Source: Ralstonia pickettii (lineage in GTDB: Bacteria > Pseudomonadota > Gammaproteobacteria > Burkholderiales > Burkholderiaceae). Taken from it: a stretch of 64,000 nt of DNA. Position 1 is the first letter of the stretch; each line of letters opens with the position of its first letter. The notes beneath the pieces are model-generated. The model worked only from the letters and a program-made list of their open reading frames with translations. It was not told the DNA's origin and did not search any database. Location: the NCBI RefSeq assembly GCF_016466415.2, contig NZ_CP066771.1, positions 1,736,001 to 1,800,000 of the forward strand, written 5' to 3'. A program made the position numbers and the translations under genes. Shown here piece by piece: positions 28,169 through 36,232 of this stretch.

Positions 28169-29237
28169 GCTTATGAAGGCCGTCGCTCCACAATATGCCT
28201 CCTCGCCCGACATCCGTTTTGCGGATCTGGCGTTACCGGTCAGTGCGGATCAGCCATGTGGTCCTGATCTTGAATACGACACGGACTTTGTGGTGCTGCA
28301 AGCCCGTGCGACCCAGTGTGAGGCGGCCCAGTATGGCGACTTTGTTGCGCCGACCGAGGTGCTGAATTGGCCTGAACTGGAGCGCGATTGTCAGCGGCTG
28401 TTGTTGCGCACCAAGGACATCCGGCTACTGACGCTTTTTCTGCGATGCCGCACTCGGCTGGACCAAGCCGAGGGCCTGCGCGATGGCCTCGCGCTAATGC
28501 ATACGGTGCTGACGGCCTTCCCCGAGCAAGTCCATCCTCGGCTTGAGATCGACGGGGACGTTGACCCTGGCGTTCGGGCCAATGCGCTCGCAACGCTGGT
28601 CGATCCGCAAGGGCTGTTAGCCGACGTGCGTGAAATTGCCCTGGGCAACAATGCCATGCGTCTTCAGATACGCGATATCGAGCGTGCGCTGGGCAAGTCA
28701 CGCCCAGCCGATGCGCTTGCACCGGCATCAGTGCATCGGCAACTAGAAGCCCTACATAGCCAAGGAGCCCCTGAGATTGAGGCCATGCAGGAAGCCTGCG
28801 CGCTGGCGCAGTCCATTCAGCTGTGGTCCGAAACTTCACTGCCCAATCACGCGCCAGATCTAAAGCCGTTGATACGGCTGCTGCAATTGGCCGGGCGTCC
28901 TGAGCCGGCACAGCCTGTGGCCATTGAGTACGCGCCGGCAAGTGAAATACCCCCTGCTGCTGCACAGGCCCCTGCCCCCTCACGCGCCAACAATGCCCCG
29001 TTGCCGCCAGCAGACGCGCAACATGCCCCCTCCCAGAATGCCAACACTATGCCAACCAGCCGTCACGACGCTCTGACGCAAATCCGCTTCGCACGCACTT
29101 GGTTTGAAGCGCACGAGCCAAGCAGTCCGGTGGCGCTGTTGCTTCGGCAGGCAGAGTCGCTGGTGGGAAAACCGTTTGCGGAGGTATTTCAGGCGATTCC
29201 CGCGGATATGGTTGAAAGGTGGGCGCAGAACGAATAG
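28155..29237 (+). CDS. tssA: TssA (ImpA-domain protein)
   Basis: Caps the sheath/tube and primes assembly in intact T6SS. 360 aa (354 from the second ATG at 28173). The N-terminal ImpA domain (residues about 25-150; PCGPDLEYDTDFVVLQA, LLLRTKDIRLLTLFLRC) is followed by a Pro/Ala-rich linker (about 265-300) and a short conserved C-terminal region (IRFARTWFEAHEPSSPVALLLRQAESLVGKPFAE). Last T6SS gene on this side; about 280 nt of unremarkable sequence separates it from the GGDEF gene. Confidence 0.9.
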   Translation: MLLNKLMKAVAPQYASSPDIRFADLALPVSADQPCGPDLEYDTDFVVLQARATQCEAAQYGDFVAPTEVLNWPELERDCQRLLLRTKDIRLLTLFLRCRTRLDQAEGLRDGLALMHTVLTAFPEQVHPRLEIDGDVDPGVRANALATLVDPQGLLADVREIALGNNAMRLQIRDIERALGKSRPADALAPASVHRQLEALHSQGAPEIEAMQEACALAQSIQLWSETSLPNHAPDLKPLIRLLQLAGRPEPAQPVAIEYAPASEIPPAAAQAPAPSRANNAPLPPADAQHAPSQNANTMPTSRHDALTQIRFARTWFEAHEPSSPVALLLRQAESLVGKPFAEVFQAIPADMVERWAQNE

Positions 29238-29515
29238 TGGTGCCGTGCCCAGCACGTACAACACCGAACAGCAACTACCGTCTTCCCCGGCGTTCCTGCG
29301 CACGTTACGCCACCGGTGACACTTATTGCAAAGAAGCGCCTGAAGAGACGCTCAAACCTGCCGATATGCAGAGGTTGTGGTGAATGCTCAGCACCCGAGC
29401 CTGGCCGCTTCCGAAGGCTTACACAAGTCGCGGGCCTAGGGCCTGCCTATCAGGTTGGGCTCGGTTGCCGAATGCGCGCTTGTCTTGTTCCAATTCTTGT
29501 CACCTGTCCTATCTG

Positions 29516-30709
29516 ATGCTCAGCCCGCACGCTCTGATAGGTATCGTGATGGTGTCCTGCTTGATGAGCGTCGCCATCCTTGGCTCACTGCTGCGGACCG
29601 CCGTGCCGGGGATAGGCAGCTGGTGCGTAGCCCATGCGCTGTTGGCCACGGCTTCGGCGTGTGTGCTGATCGCGGGGAGTCTGCAAGCACGGTTCGTCAC
29701 CCTGGCGGCTGCGCTCATCACGCTGACGGCCGTCCTGCTGCTCATACAGGGGATGCGCCAGTTTTTTGGCGAGGCTTGGGCGGTGCCTCAAGAGACTGGG
29801 GCGTTCGCTGTCGCGTTCGCCGCGTTGGTGTACTTCACGCTTGTATCGCCCAACGTCAGCGCAAAGATTGGGATCGTGTCGGTGTTCTTTGCCTATGCCC
29901 GCATTGCAGTCGGGACATTGGCGCTGCGTCACGCGCCGCATGATGGCACCCGCTATCCCTATCGATTTGTTGCCGCGGCCGCATACCTGGGCGCGTTGTT
30001 CCATGTCACCCGGGCCATCGCCGTTGCGTTCGGTATGCCGCAAACGGCTTTTCTGGAACCGTCGGCGTGGAACGTACTGTTTCTTGGGCTGGCGATCGTC
30101 ACGTTCCCGTGCATGTCGACCGGCATGGTGATGCTCGCGCACGATCAACTCGCCAGGAGGATGGACCAGCTCGCGAATATTGACGAACTCACGGGCGTAC
30201 TGATGCGACGGGCATTCATGGCGAGGGCAAGCGTTCTGCTTCACGACGCGGTGGCGAGCGGCAAACCGCTGTCGATTGCCGTTCTGGCCATCGATCAGTT
30301 CAAAGCCGTCAACGACGGTTTCGGCCACGCGGTGGGCGATCGCATCCTCAAGCACGTCACGTCGGTGGTCTCCACGCGGCTGAAGCCGGGCGACCTGATC
30401 GGCCGCCTCGGTGGCGAGGAGTTTGCGATTGTGGTGGTCGATGCGGACAAGGCCGCCGCTGCGGCCGTGATGGATGAACTCCGGCTTGCGGTCGAGCATT
30501 CGCCAAGACAAGGCGTGCGCTGCACCTTCAGCGCGGGAGTCGAGTGCGTCATGCCCGGAGACACATTGGCAGCCACGCTCGCTCGCGCGGATGCAGCGCT
30601 CTATCTGGCGAAAGAGAAAGGGCGCAACCGGGTCATCATCGCCTCAAAGGCTCACGAAGGCGACGTCGAAACGCATGGCGCGACTGCCACGTCAAAACTG
30701 GCCTGCTGA
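29516..30709 (+). CDS. membrane-bound diguanylate cyclase (GGDEF)
   Basis: Makes c-di-GMP. 397 aa: six or seven N-terminal membrane helices (residues about 1-205) and a C-terminal GGDEF domain (about 220-385) with signature GRLGGEEFAIVV, DELTGVLMRRAF and DQFKAVNDGFGH. The inhibitory I-site position reads KPGD instead of RxxD, so product feedback may be weak. ATG at 29516 gives the first hydrophobic helix directly; the frame runs 44 codons further up without support. No EAL domain. Confidence 0.88.
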   Translation: MLSPHALIGIVMVSCLMSVAILGSLLRTAVPGIGSWCVAHALLATASACVLIAGSLQARFVTLAAALITLTAVLLLIQGMRQFFGEAWAVPQETGAFAVAFAALVYFTLVSPNVSAKIGIVSVFFAYARIAVGTLALRHAPHDGTRYPYRFVAAAAYLGALFHVTRAIAVAFGMPQTAFLEPSAWNVLFLGLAIVTFPCMSTGMVMLAHDQLARRMDQLANIDELTGVLMRRAFMARASVLLHDAVASGKPLSIAVLAIDQFKAVNDGFGHAVGDRILKHVTSVVSTRLKPGDLIGRLGGEEFAIVVVDADKAAAAAVMDELRLAVEHSPRQGVRCTFSAGVECVMPGDTLAATLARADAALYLAKEKGRNRVIIASKAHEGDVETHGATATSKLAC

Positions 30710-30761
30710 TGCTGGAATGGCCGCCACAAAGCCCCCATACAGTTCAGCCGCAAAAACTCCC

Positions 30762-31232
30762 TCAATCCCCCTGCCCAACGTCCCGCACCGGCAGCGCGGT
30801 CGAATACTTGATCTGCTCCATCGAGAACGATGAACTCACATCCGACAGCGGCACGGACTTGATGAGGTGTTTGTACACGCGGTCGTAGTCTTCGATGCCC
30901 GCCACCGCAACGCGCAGCAGATAATCCATCTCGCCGCTCATCCGGTAGACCTCCACCACCTCGGGCATATCGCGCACCACTTGCGTAAAACGCTGCGCCC
31001 ACTTTTCGGTGTGCTGGTCGGTGCGTACGGCCACGAACACCGTGGTGCCGACCCCCAGCTTACGTGCGTCGCACAGCGCTACCTGGGCACGGATGACACC
31101 CGTGTCCTTGAGCCGCTGCACCCGCTTCCAGCACGGCGTTTGGGAGAGGTTCACGCGCTGCGCAAGTTCAGCGATGGGCAGCGTCGCATCGGTCTGCAGG
31201 AGCCTCAGTAGTTCGCGGTCAATGGCGTCCAT
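30762..31232 (-). CDS. Lrp/AsnC-family transcriptional regulator
   Basis: 156 aa. N-terminal HTH (MDAIDRELLRLLQTDATLPIAELAQRVNLSQTPCWKRVQRL) and C-terminal RAM/AsnC ligand domain (VPEVVEVYRMSGEMDYLLRVAV). Divergent from the cysteine desulfurase-DUF442 fusion gene across an AT-rich 145-nt region, so that gene is the likely target and a sulfur amino acid the likely ligand (inference). Confidence 0.9.
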   Translation of the reverse strand: MDAIDRELLRLLQTDATLPIAELAQRVNLSQTPCWKRVQRLKDTGVIRAQVALCDARKLGVGTTVFVAVRTDQHTEKWAQRFTQVVRDMPEVVEVYRMSGEMDYLLRVAVAGIEDYDRVYKHLIKSVPLSDVSSSFSMEQIKYSTALPVRDVGQGD

Positions 31233-31377
31233 TTCGGTGTAAAAATTATCTTCTATAGATTCTTAATTTTAGGGAATATTTTCTGCCACATCGAGCAACT
31301 CACAGGAAACTTTGAATTATTTTTCTGGGCTGTCCGCCGTATCATTTTCCCTGCCTCCACCGCAGCACAGAAACGAA
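31233..31377. promoter_or_regulatory. AT-rich divergent promoter region, Lrp gene / desulfurase fusion
   Basis: Markedly A+T-rich for this genome (for example TTCTTAATTTTAGGGAATATTTTC), as is common for Lrp-type binding regions. No single dyad stands out. Confidence 0.45.
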
Positions 31378-32856
31378 ATGAGCGACAGCAACACCCTCCA
31401 CTACCTCGACTACGCAGCCACCACGCCGGCCGACCCACGTGTGATTGCAGCCATGACCGCCTGCCTCGGCATGGAAGGCGCGTTCGGGAACCCTGCGTCC
31501 AATTCCCATGCGACGGGCCGCGCGGCGCGGAACAAGGTCGAGCAAGCGCGCGAGCAAGTCGCCGCGCTCATTGGCGCCGATGCCGACGAGATCATCTGGA
31601 CGTCGGGCGCAACCGAGTCCAACAACCTCGCGCTGAAGGGCTACGCAGAGGCCGCCACCGGCAAGCGCCACCTCGTCACCAGCCGCATCGAACACAAGGC
31701 CATTCTCGACACGATGGCGAACCTGGCGGCGCGCGGATGTTCGGTGACGTACCTGTCGCCAACACGCGACGGCGAAATTACGCCGGAGGCTGTCGCCGCT
31801 GCGATGACGCCCGACACCGGACTCGTCTCGCTCATGCTGGTGAACAACGAGCTGGGCACGCTGACCGACGTTGGGGCGATCGCACAGATCGTGCATGCCG
31901 CTGGCGCGCTGTTCCACGTCGACGCCGCACAGGCACTCGGCAAGACGCCGATCGATGTGCGTGCGCTCGGCATCGACATGCTGTCGATGTCCGCCCACAA
32001 GGTGTATGGCCCCAAGGGTATTGGGGCGCTGTATGTGCGCCGCGACATTGCCTCGCGCCTCGCGCCGCAAATTCACGGTGGCGGACACGAGCGCGGTCTG
32101 CGTTCGGGCACGTTGGCGACGCATCAGATTGTCGGCATGGGCGTCGCGTGCGAATTGGCGGCGGAAGAACTGGAACACGAGACCGCCCGCATTGCCGCGC
32201 TGAGCCAGCGGCTGAAGGCAGCGGTGCTTGCCCTCGGCGACGTGGTGCAGAACGCCGACGTGGCCCAACGCATTCCCCACACCCTCAGCCTGACGGTCAA
32301 CGCCCCCGGCTTCATGCCGATGATGCTGGGCGACGACCTCGCCGTGTCGTCCACATCGGCGTGCAACTCCGCCGCAGGCACGCCGTCGCACGTGCTGAAG
32401 GCGATCGGCCTGGATGCCGATGCTGCAGGCCGCACTGTGCGGATCAGCCTGGGCCGCTTTGCGACCGAGCACGACGTCGATTTTGCCGCCGCATGTTTCC
32501 AGCGCGCGATCGAGCAATGCCGCGCCACGGCATCCAGCGGGTTGACGGCGACGCGACAGATCATGCCTGCGGAACTGAAGGCCATCCGCAATGCAGGTTT
32601 CCGCTCGGTCATCTGCAACCGCCCGGATGGCGAGAGCAGCGACCAGCCCGCCTTTGAAGACATTGCCGCTGCCGCCCGCGCACTGGGCCTGGAAGCACGC
32701 TATCTGCCGGTCGAGCCGAATCGCATTGGCGATGCAGAGGTTGCCGCCTTCGGCCAACTCGTCGACACATTGCCCAAGCCGATCCTCGCGTATTGCAGAA
32801 GCGGCAACCGGGCCAGCATGCTGTGGAACCGCCTGAAGGATCAACGCAAGGGCTGA
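31378..32856 (+). CDS. cysteine desulfurase (NifS/IscS-like) fused to rhodanese-like DUF442 domain
   Basis: 492 aa, about 90-100 longer than a NifS-type enzyme. Residues 1 to about 385 are a class V aminotransferase: YLDYAATTPADPRV, SRIEHKAIL, PLP-Lys208 in MSAHKVYGPKG, and catalytic-loop Cys329 in SSTSACNSAAGTPSHV. Residues about 395-490 are a DUF442/BLH domain with the CRSGNR loop (Cys473), like a rhodanese active site. Cysteine sulfur could thus pass as a persulfide from Cys329 to Cys473 in one chain (inference). Start MSDSNTLHYLDYAATTP chosen by family alignment; a start 22 codons earlier is possible. Divergent Lrp regulator upstream. Confidence 0.88.
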   Translation: MSDSNTLHYLDYAATTPADPRVIAAMTACLGMEGAFGNPASNSHATGRAARNKVEQAREQVAALIGADADEIIWTSGATESNNLALKGYAEAATGKRHLVTSRIEHKAILDTMANLAARGCSVTYLSPTRDGEITPEAVAAAMTPDTGLVSLMLVNNELGTLTDVGAIAQIVHAAGALFHVDAAQALGKTPIDVRALGIDMLSMSAHKVYGPKGIGALYVRRDIASRLAPQIHGGGHERGLRSGTLATHQIVGMGVACELAAEELEHETARIAALSQRLKAAVLALGDVVQNADVAQRIPHTLSLTVNAPGFMPMMLGDDLAVSSTSACNSAAGTPSHVLKAIGLDADAAGRTVRISLGRFATEHDVDFAAACFQRAIEQCRATASSGLTATRQIMPAELKAIRNAGFRSVICNRPDGESSDQPAFEDIAAAARALGLEARYLPVEPNRIGDAEVAAFGQLVDTLPKPILAYCRSGNRASMLWNRLKDQRKG

Positions 32857-32873
32857 GCAGCCCCCTCCCTCGG

Positions 32874-33401
32874 TCAAGCCACCGGCAGTTCCGTCGTCGA
32901 CAGCACCTGCTTGAGCACCATGAACGTCCGGATCTGCCGTACGCCTGGCAGATACAGCAACTGCTCGGCGTGGAGCCGGTTGTAGATTTCGTTGTCTTTC
33001 GTGCGCACGAGCATGAAGTAATCGAACTCGCCGGTTACGACGTGGCATTCAAGGCAACCGGGCACCTTCTGCACCGCTTTCTCAAATGCCGTGAACGATT
33101 CCGGCGTCGAGCGATCCAGCACGACGCCAATCATCACCAACGACCCCAGATCCAGCGCACGCGGATCGAGCAGCGCAACAATCCCCTTGATCAGCCCCAG
33201 CTCCTTGAGCCGTTCCACGCGGCGCAGGCAGGCCGGCGGGCTGAGGTTTACCTTGGCCGCGAGGGCCACGTTGGAGATAGACGCATCGCGCTGGAGCGCC
33301 CTGAGAATCGCGCGATCAGTGCGATCCAAGGCGTGGCGCGCAGAAGCCGCCGACGCGTCAGGGCGCTCCTGCAATTTTGTTTCGCTCTTTTTCATTTTCA
33401 A
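32874..33401 (-). CDS. acdR: Lrp-type regulator of acdS (AcdR-like)
   Basis: 175 aa; Lys/Glu-rich leader of about 25 residues, then HTH (LDRTDRAILRALQRDASISNVALAAKVNLSPPACLRRVERL) and AsnC/RAM domain (VPGCLECHVVTGEFDYFMLVRT). It is divergent from acdS, the arrangement in which AcdR controls ACC deaminase in Pseudomonas, Burkholderia and relatives. The 140-nt spacer is AT-rich. Name based on context plus family. Confidence 0.85.
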   Translation of the reverse strand: MKMKKSETKLQERPDASAASARHALDRTDRAILRALQRDASISNVALAAKVNLSPPACLRRVERLKELGLIKGIVALLDPRALDLGSLVMIGVVLDRSTPESFTAFEKAVQKVPGCLECHVVTGEFDYFMLVRTKDNEIYNRLHAEQLLYLPGVRQIRTFMVLKQVLSTTELPVA

Positions 33402-33541
33402 GAAATAAAGAGATTATTAATCCGATCTACGATCAGCTAAATTCTGGATAGTAGACGCTCTTTGCAACCTCATTTCGCAGCGCTCTGCGTACCATAGGCT
33501 TCCGGTCATCCCGCCGCGTGCGGCACTGAAGGAGCCAGCTC

Positions 33542-34558
33542 ATGAACCTGCAAAGATTCCCCCGCTATCCGCTGACGTTCGGGCCGACGCCCATCCAGCC
33601 GCTGAAACGGCTGAGCGCGCATCTAGGCGGCAAGGTAGAGCTGTTTGCCAAGCGCGAGGACTGCAACAGCGGCCTGGCCTTCGGCGGCAACAAGACGCGC
33701 AAGCTGGAATACCTGATCCCGGAAGCGCTGGAAGGCGGGTATGACACGCTGGTGTCCATTGGCGGGATTCAGTCGAACCAGACGCGCCAGGTGGCCGCCG
33801 TGGCGGCGCACCTCGGCCTCAAGTGCGTGCTGGTGCAGGAAAACTGGGTGAACTACTCCGACGCCGTATACGACCGCGTCGGCAATATCGAGATGTCGCG
33901 CATCATGGGCGCCGATGTGCGCCTCGATGCTGCGGGCTTCGACATCGGCATCCGGCCCAGTTGGGAACAGGCCATGGAAGACGTGCGCAAGCGCGGTGGC
34001 AAGCCGTTCCCGATTCCGGCCGGCTGCTCCGAACACCCGCTCGGCGGCTTAGGCTTTGTGGGCTTTGCTGAAGAAGTGCGCCAGCAGGAAGCGGAGCTGG
34101 GCTTCAAGTTCGACTACATCGTCGTGTGCTCGGTCACGGGCAGCACGCAGGCCGGGATGGTCGTCGGCTTTGCGGCGGATGGCCGGGCCGACAAGGTGAT
34201 CGGCATCGACGCCTCGGCCAAGCCGGAACAGACGCGCGCGCAGATCCTCCGCATCGCGCAGCACACCGCCGAACTGGTCGATCTTGGCAGAAACATCACG
34301 GAAAAAGACGTGGTGCTCGACACGCGCTACGGCGGCCCGGAATACGGCCTGCCCAATGAAGGCACGCTGGAAGCCATTCGCCTGTGCGCACGCCAGGAAG
34401 CCATGCTGACCGACCCCGTGTACGAAGGGAAATCCATGCACGGCATGATCGACATGGTGCGCAACGGTGAATTTCCTGCGGGCTCGCGCGTGCTCTACGC
34501 ACATTTAGGCGGTGTGCCGGCACTCAACGCGTACAGCTTCATCTTCCGCAACGGTTGA
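33542..34558 (+). CDS. acdS: 1-aminocyclopropane-1-carboxylate deaminase
   Basis: PLP enzyme that opens ACC, the plant ethylene precursor, to 2-oxobutanoate and ammonia. 338 aa, normal length. Residues that distinguish true AcdS from D-cysteine desulfhydrase are present: Lys51 ([11 protein letters not shown]), Ser78 (GGIQSNQ), Tyr294-Glu295 ([11 protein letters not shown]) and Leu322 ([11 protein letters not shown]). GGAGC lies 7 nt before the ATG. Monocistronic behind acdR. It suggests plant or rhizosphere association, or use of ACC as nitrogen source. Confidence 0.96.
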   Translation: MNLQRFPRYPLTFGPTPIQPLKRLSAHLGGKVELFAKREDCNSGLAFGGNKTRKLEYLIPEALEGGYDTLVSIGGIQSNQTRQVAAVAAHLGLKCVLVQENWVNYSDAVYDRVGNIEMSRIMGADVRLDAAGFDIGIRPSWEQAMEDVRKRGGKPFPIPAGCSEHPLGGLGFVGFAEEVRQQEAELGFKFDYIVVCSVTGSTQAGMVVGFAADGRADKVIGIDASAKPEQTRAQILRIAQHTAELVDLGRNITEKDVVLDTRYGGPEYGLPNEGTLEAIRLCARQEAMLTDPVYEGKSMHGMIDMVRNGEFPAGSRVLYAHLGGVPALNAYSFIFRNG

Positions 34559-34867
34559 AATTTGGCTCAACTCAACGAGATGGAAGCTCGACGTTCGAGG
34601 CCTTTTGCTCGACTGCCGAACCTTTTTCCTCGGACGTCGCGCTTTGCGGCCGGCGCGTGCCGCACTGAAGATCGGCCGCCAGTGCCGTCGATGTGTGGGC
34701 ACAGCGAAATGGGCCGGGGGGGGGGGCGGTCTTCTGAAATCGCGCTTGCGGCCGGGTAAGCCAAGCGCGTTGCGTCAGCGCCCTTTTTCGTTTCGAAATG
34801 TTACGGCGTGCATCGAGGTCGACTTGGCCTAGCGCAAGCAGCGAGGCCGTGCAGTACAGTCCATGCC
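34559..34867. other. 309-nt region without a gene, containing a G11 tract
   Basis: No frame here has coding character or a ribosome site. It holds a run of eleven G (34716-34726) between acdS and the lipoprotein gene. No terminator hairpin is clear after acdS. Confidence 0.6.
34716..34726 (+). repeat. homopolymeric G11 tract
   Basis: Eleven consecutive G, 142 nt upstream of the lipoprotein start. Such tracts vary by slippage, and are also prone to miscounting in sequencing. Confidence 0.8.
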
Positions 34868-35287
34868 ATGAAAAACGCCCTCACCTGCCCGTCTCTCGTC
34901 CTGCTGGCCTTGCTCGGTGCATGCGCATCGCACCCGCAGCAGCAGCCCGTTGATTCCACCACCGCCGCGGCGGCGGCCACAGATGCCAGCGCCGACAACG
35001 GCTGGCAGACGCTGCGTGCCAACTACATGGCGTGCGTCCAGCGCCAGGCCGACAGCGGCGTGTCGGGCGCCACGCAGACGAAGGACGTGGTCGCCTCCGC
35101 GCTCGACGCCTGCGAAGGTGCCCTGCGCACCATGCACGACGGTTTCCGCGATCACCTCAGCGCGTCGATGTCGTCGTCCGGCGCGCGCAAGGCAGCCGAC
35201 CGCGTCACCAAAGACACCCGCGAGAAAGCCCGCGTCTACCTGATGGGCTACGTCGACCACGCGCGCTACCTGGCAAAGTCGCGCTGA
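34868..35287 (+). CDS. small lipoprotein, unknown function
   Basis: 139 aa. Signal peptide with lipobox LLGAC (Cys at about residue 18) predicts a lipid-anchored envelope protein; an Ala/Thr-rich linker (to about 42) leads to a helical domain (WQTLRANYMACVQRQAD...). Two further Cys (in MACVQ and DACEG) could form a disulfide. No family recognised. Downstream the convergent aldo/keto reductase ends 22 nt away. Confidence 0.75.
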   Translation: MKNALTCPSLVLLALLGACASHPQQQPVDSTTAAAAATDASADNGWQTLRANYMACVQRQADSGVSGATQTKDVVASALDACEGALRTMHDGFRDHLSASMSSSGARKAADRVTKDTREKARVYLMGYVDHARYLAKSR

Positions 35288-35309
35288 GCGCTTCGCGCGC
35301 TTAGAACGC

Positions 35310-36143
35310 TTAGAGCATCTCCAGCGCGCGCGGCCCCTTGGGCGGCGGGAAGATGCTATCCAGCGTCGCAAGCTGCTCAGCCGTGAGCGTGTGCGACAGC
35401 GCCCCGATGTTCTCGCGCAAGCGGTCGCGGTGGCCGGTCTTGGGAATCGCGATGATGTCGTCATTCGCCAGCAGCCACGCGAGCGCCACCTGCGCAGGCG
35501 TCATGCCGCACGCCTGCGCGAAGCGCACCAGCTTCGGATGCCGAACGAGCCGCGCCTGCTCGATGGGTGAATAGGCCATCACCGGCACGCGGCGCTCACG
35601 CAGCCAGGGCAGCACATCCCATTCGATGCCGCGCCGGCTAAGGTTGTAGAGCAGTTGGTTGACGGCGGTCTGATCGCCGCCGGGCGCGTCCCACCATTCC
35701 TCCATGTCTGACAGGTCGAGGTTGCTCACGCCGTACTGGCGGATCTTGCCCTCGCGCTGCAGGGCCTGCAGGCCTTCCAGCGTCTCTTCGAACGGCACAT
35801 CGCCGCGCCAGTGCAGCAGGTACAGATCGAGCCGGTCGGTGCCGAGGCGGCGCAGGCTGCGCTCGCACGCCGCGGCGATACCGCGCCGGCTGGCGTTGTG
35901 CGGATAGACCTTGCTGACGAGGAAGACGTCATCGCGCCGCCCGGCAATGGCCTCGCCTATCAGCGATTCAGAGAGGCCTTCGCCGTACATCTCGGCCGTG
36001 TCGATCAGCCGCAAACCCAGGTCGAGGCCCAGGCGCAGCGTGGCGATTTCTTCGGCGCGGGTGGCACGGTCGTCGCCCATGTTCCAGGTGCCCATGCCGA
36101 GTGCAGGGACGCGTTCGCCGTTGGGCAGAGTGACGTGTTTCAT
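35310..36143 (-). CDS. aldo/keto reductase
   Basis: 277 aa, NADPH-type (alpha/beta)8 barrel. Catalytic tetrad elements: Asp and Tyr in LIDTAEMYGEG, Lys in FLVSKVYPHN, His in YLLHWRGDVPFEETLE; cofactor region IAIPKTGHRDRLREN near the C-terminus. The ATG MKHVTLPNGERV is preferred to a TTG eight codons earlier (GGAAAG upstream). Substrate unknown. It follows the OYE gene on the same strand after 89 nt. Confidence 0.9.
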   Translation of the reverse strand: MKHVTLPNGERVPALGMGTWNMGDDRATRAEEIATLRLGLDLGLRLIDTAEMYGEGLSESLIGEAIAGRRDDVFLVSKVYPHNASRRGIAAACERSLRRLGTDRLDLYLLHWRGDVPFEETLEGLQALQREGKIRQYGVSNLDLSDMEEWWDAPGGDQTAVNQLLYNLSRRGIEWDVLPWLRERRVPVMAYSPIEQARLVRHPKLVRFAQACGMTPAQVALAWLLANDDIIAIPKTGHRDRLRENIGALSHTLTAEQLATLDSIFPPPKGPRALEML

Positions 36144-36232
36144 GTCGTACTTTCCGATCGGAGGCAAAACATGAATCTACAAGAGACGCGGCGCATCGGT
36201 AAGGCTGCGCCGGTCCGGTCAGAAAATATGCG

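Noticed and set aside
20084-29237. A functional T6SS
   Set aside because: tssB, tssC, hcp, clpV, vgrG and tssJ are absent, and tssK and tssM are truncated.
31342-33048. 568-aa frame opposite the desulfurase fusion
   Set aside because: Antisense shadow; the plus-strand product has all catalytic motifs.
34512-34832. 106-aa frame after acdS
   Set aside because: Starts inside acdS, runs through the G11 tract, no ribosome site and no coding character.
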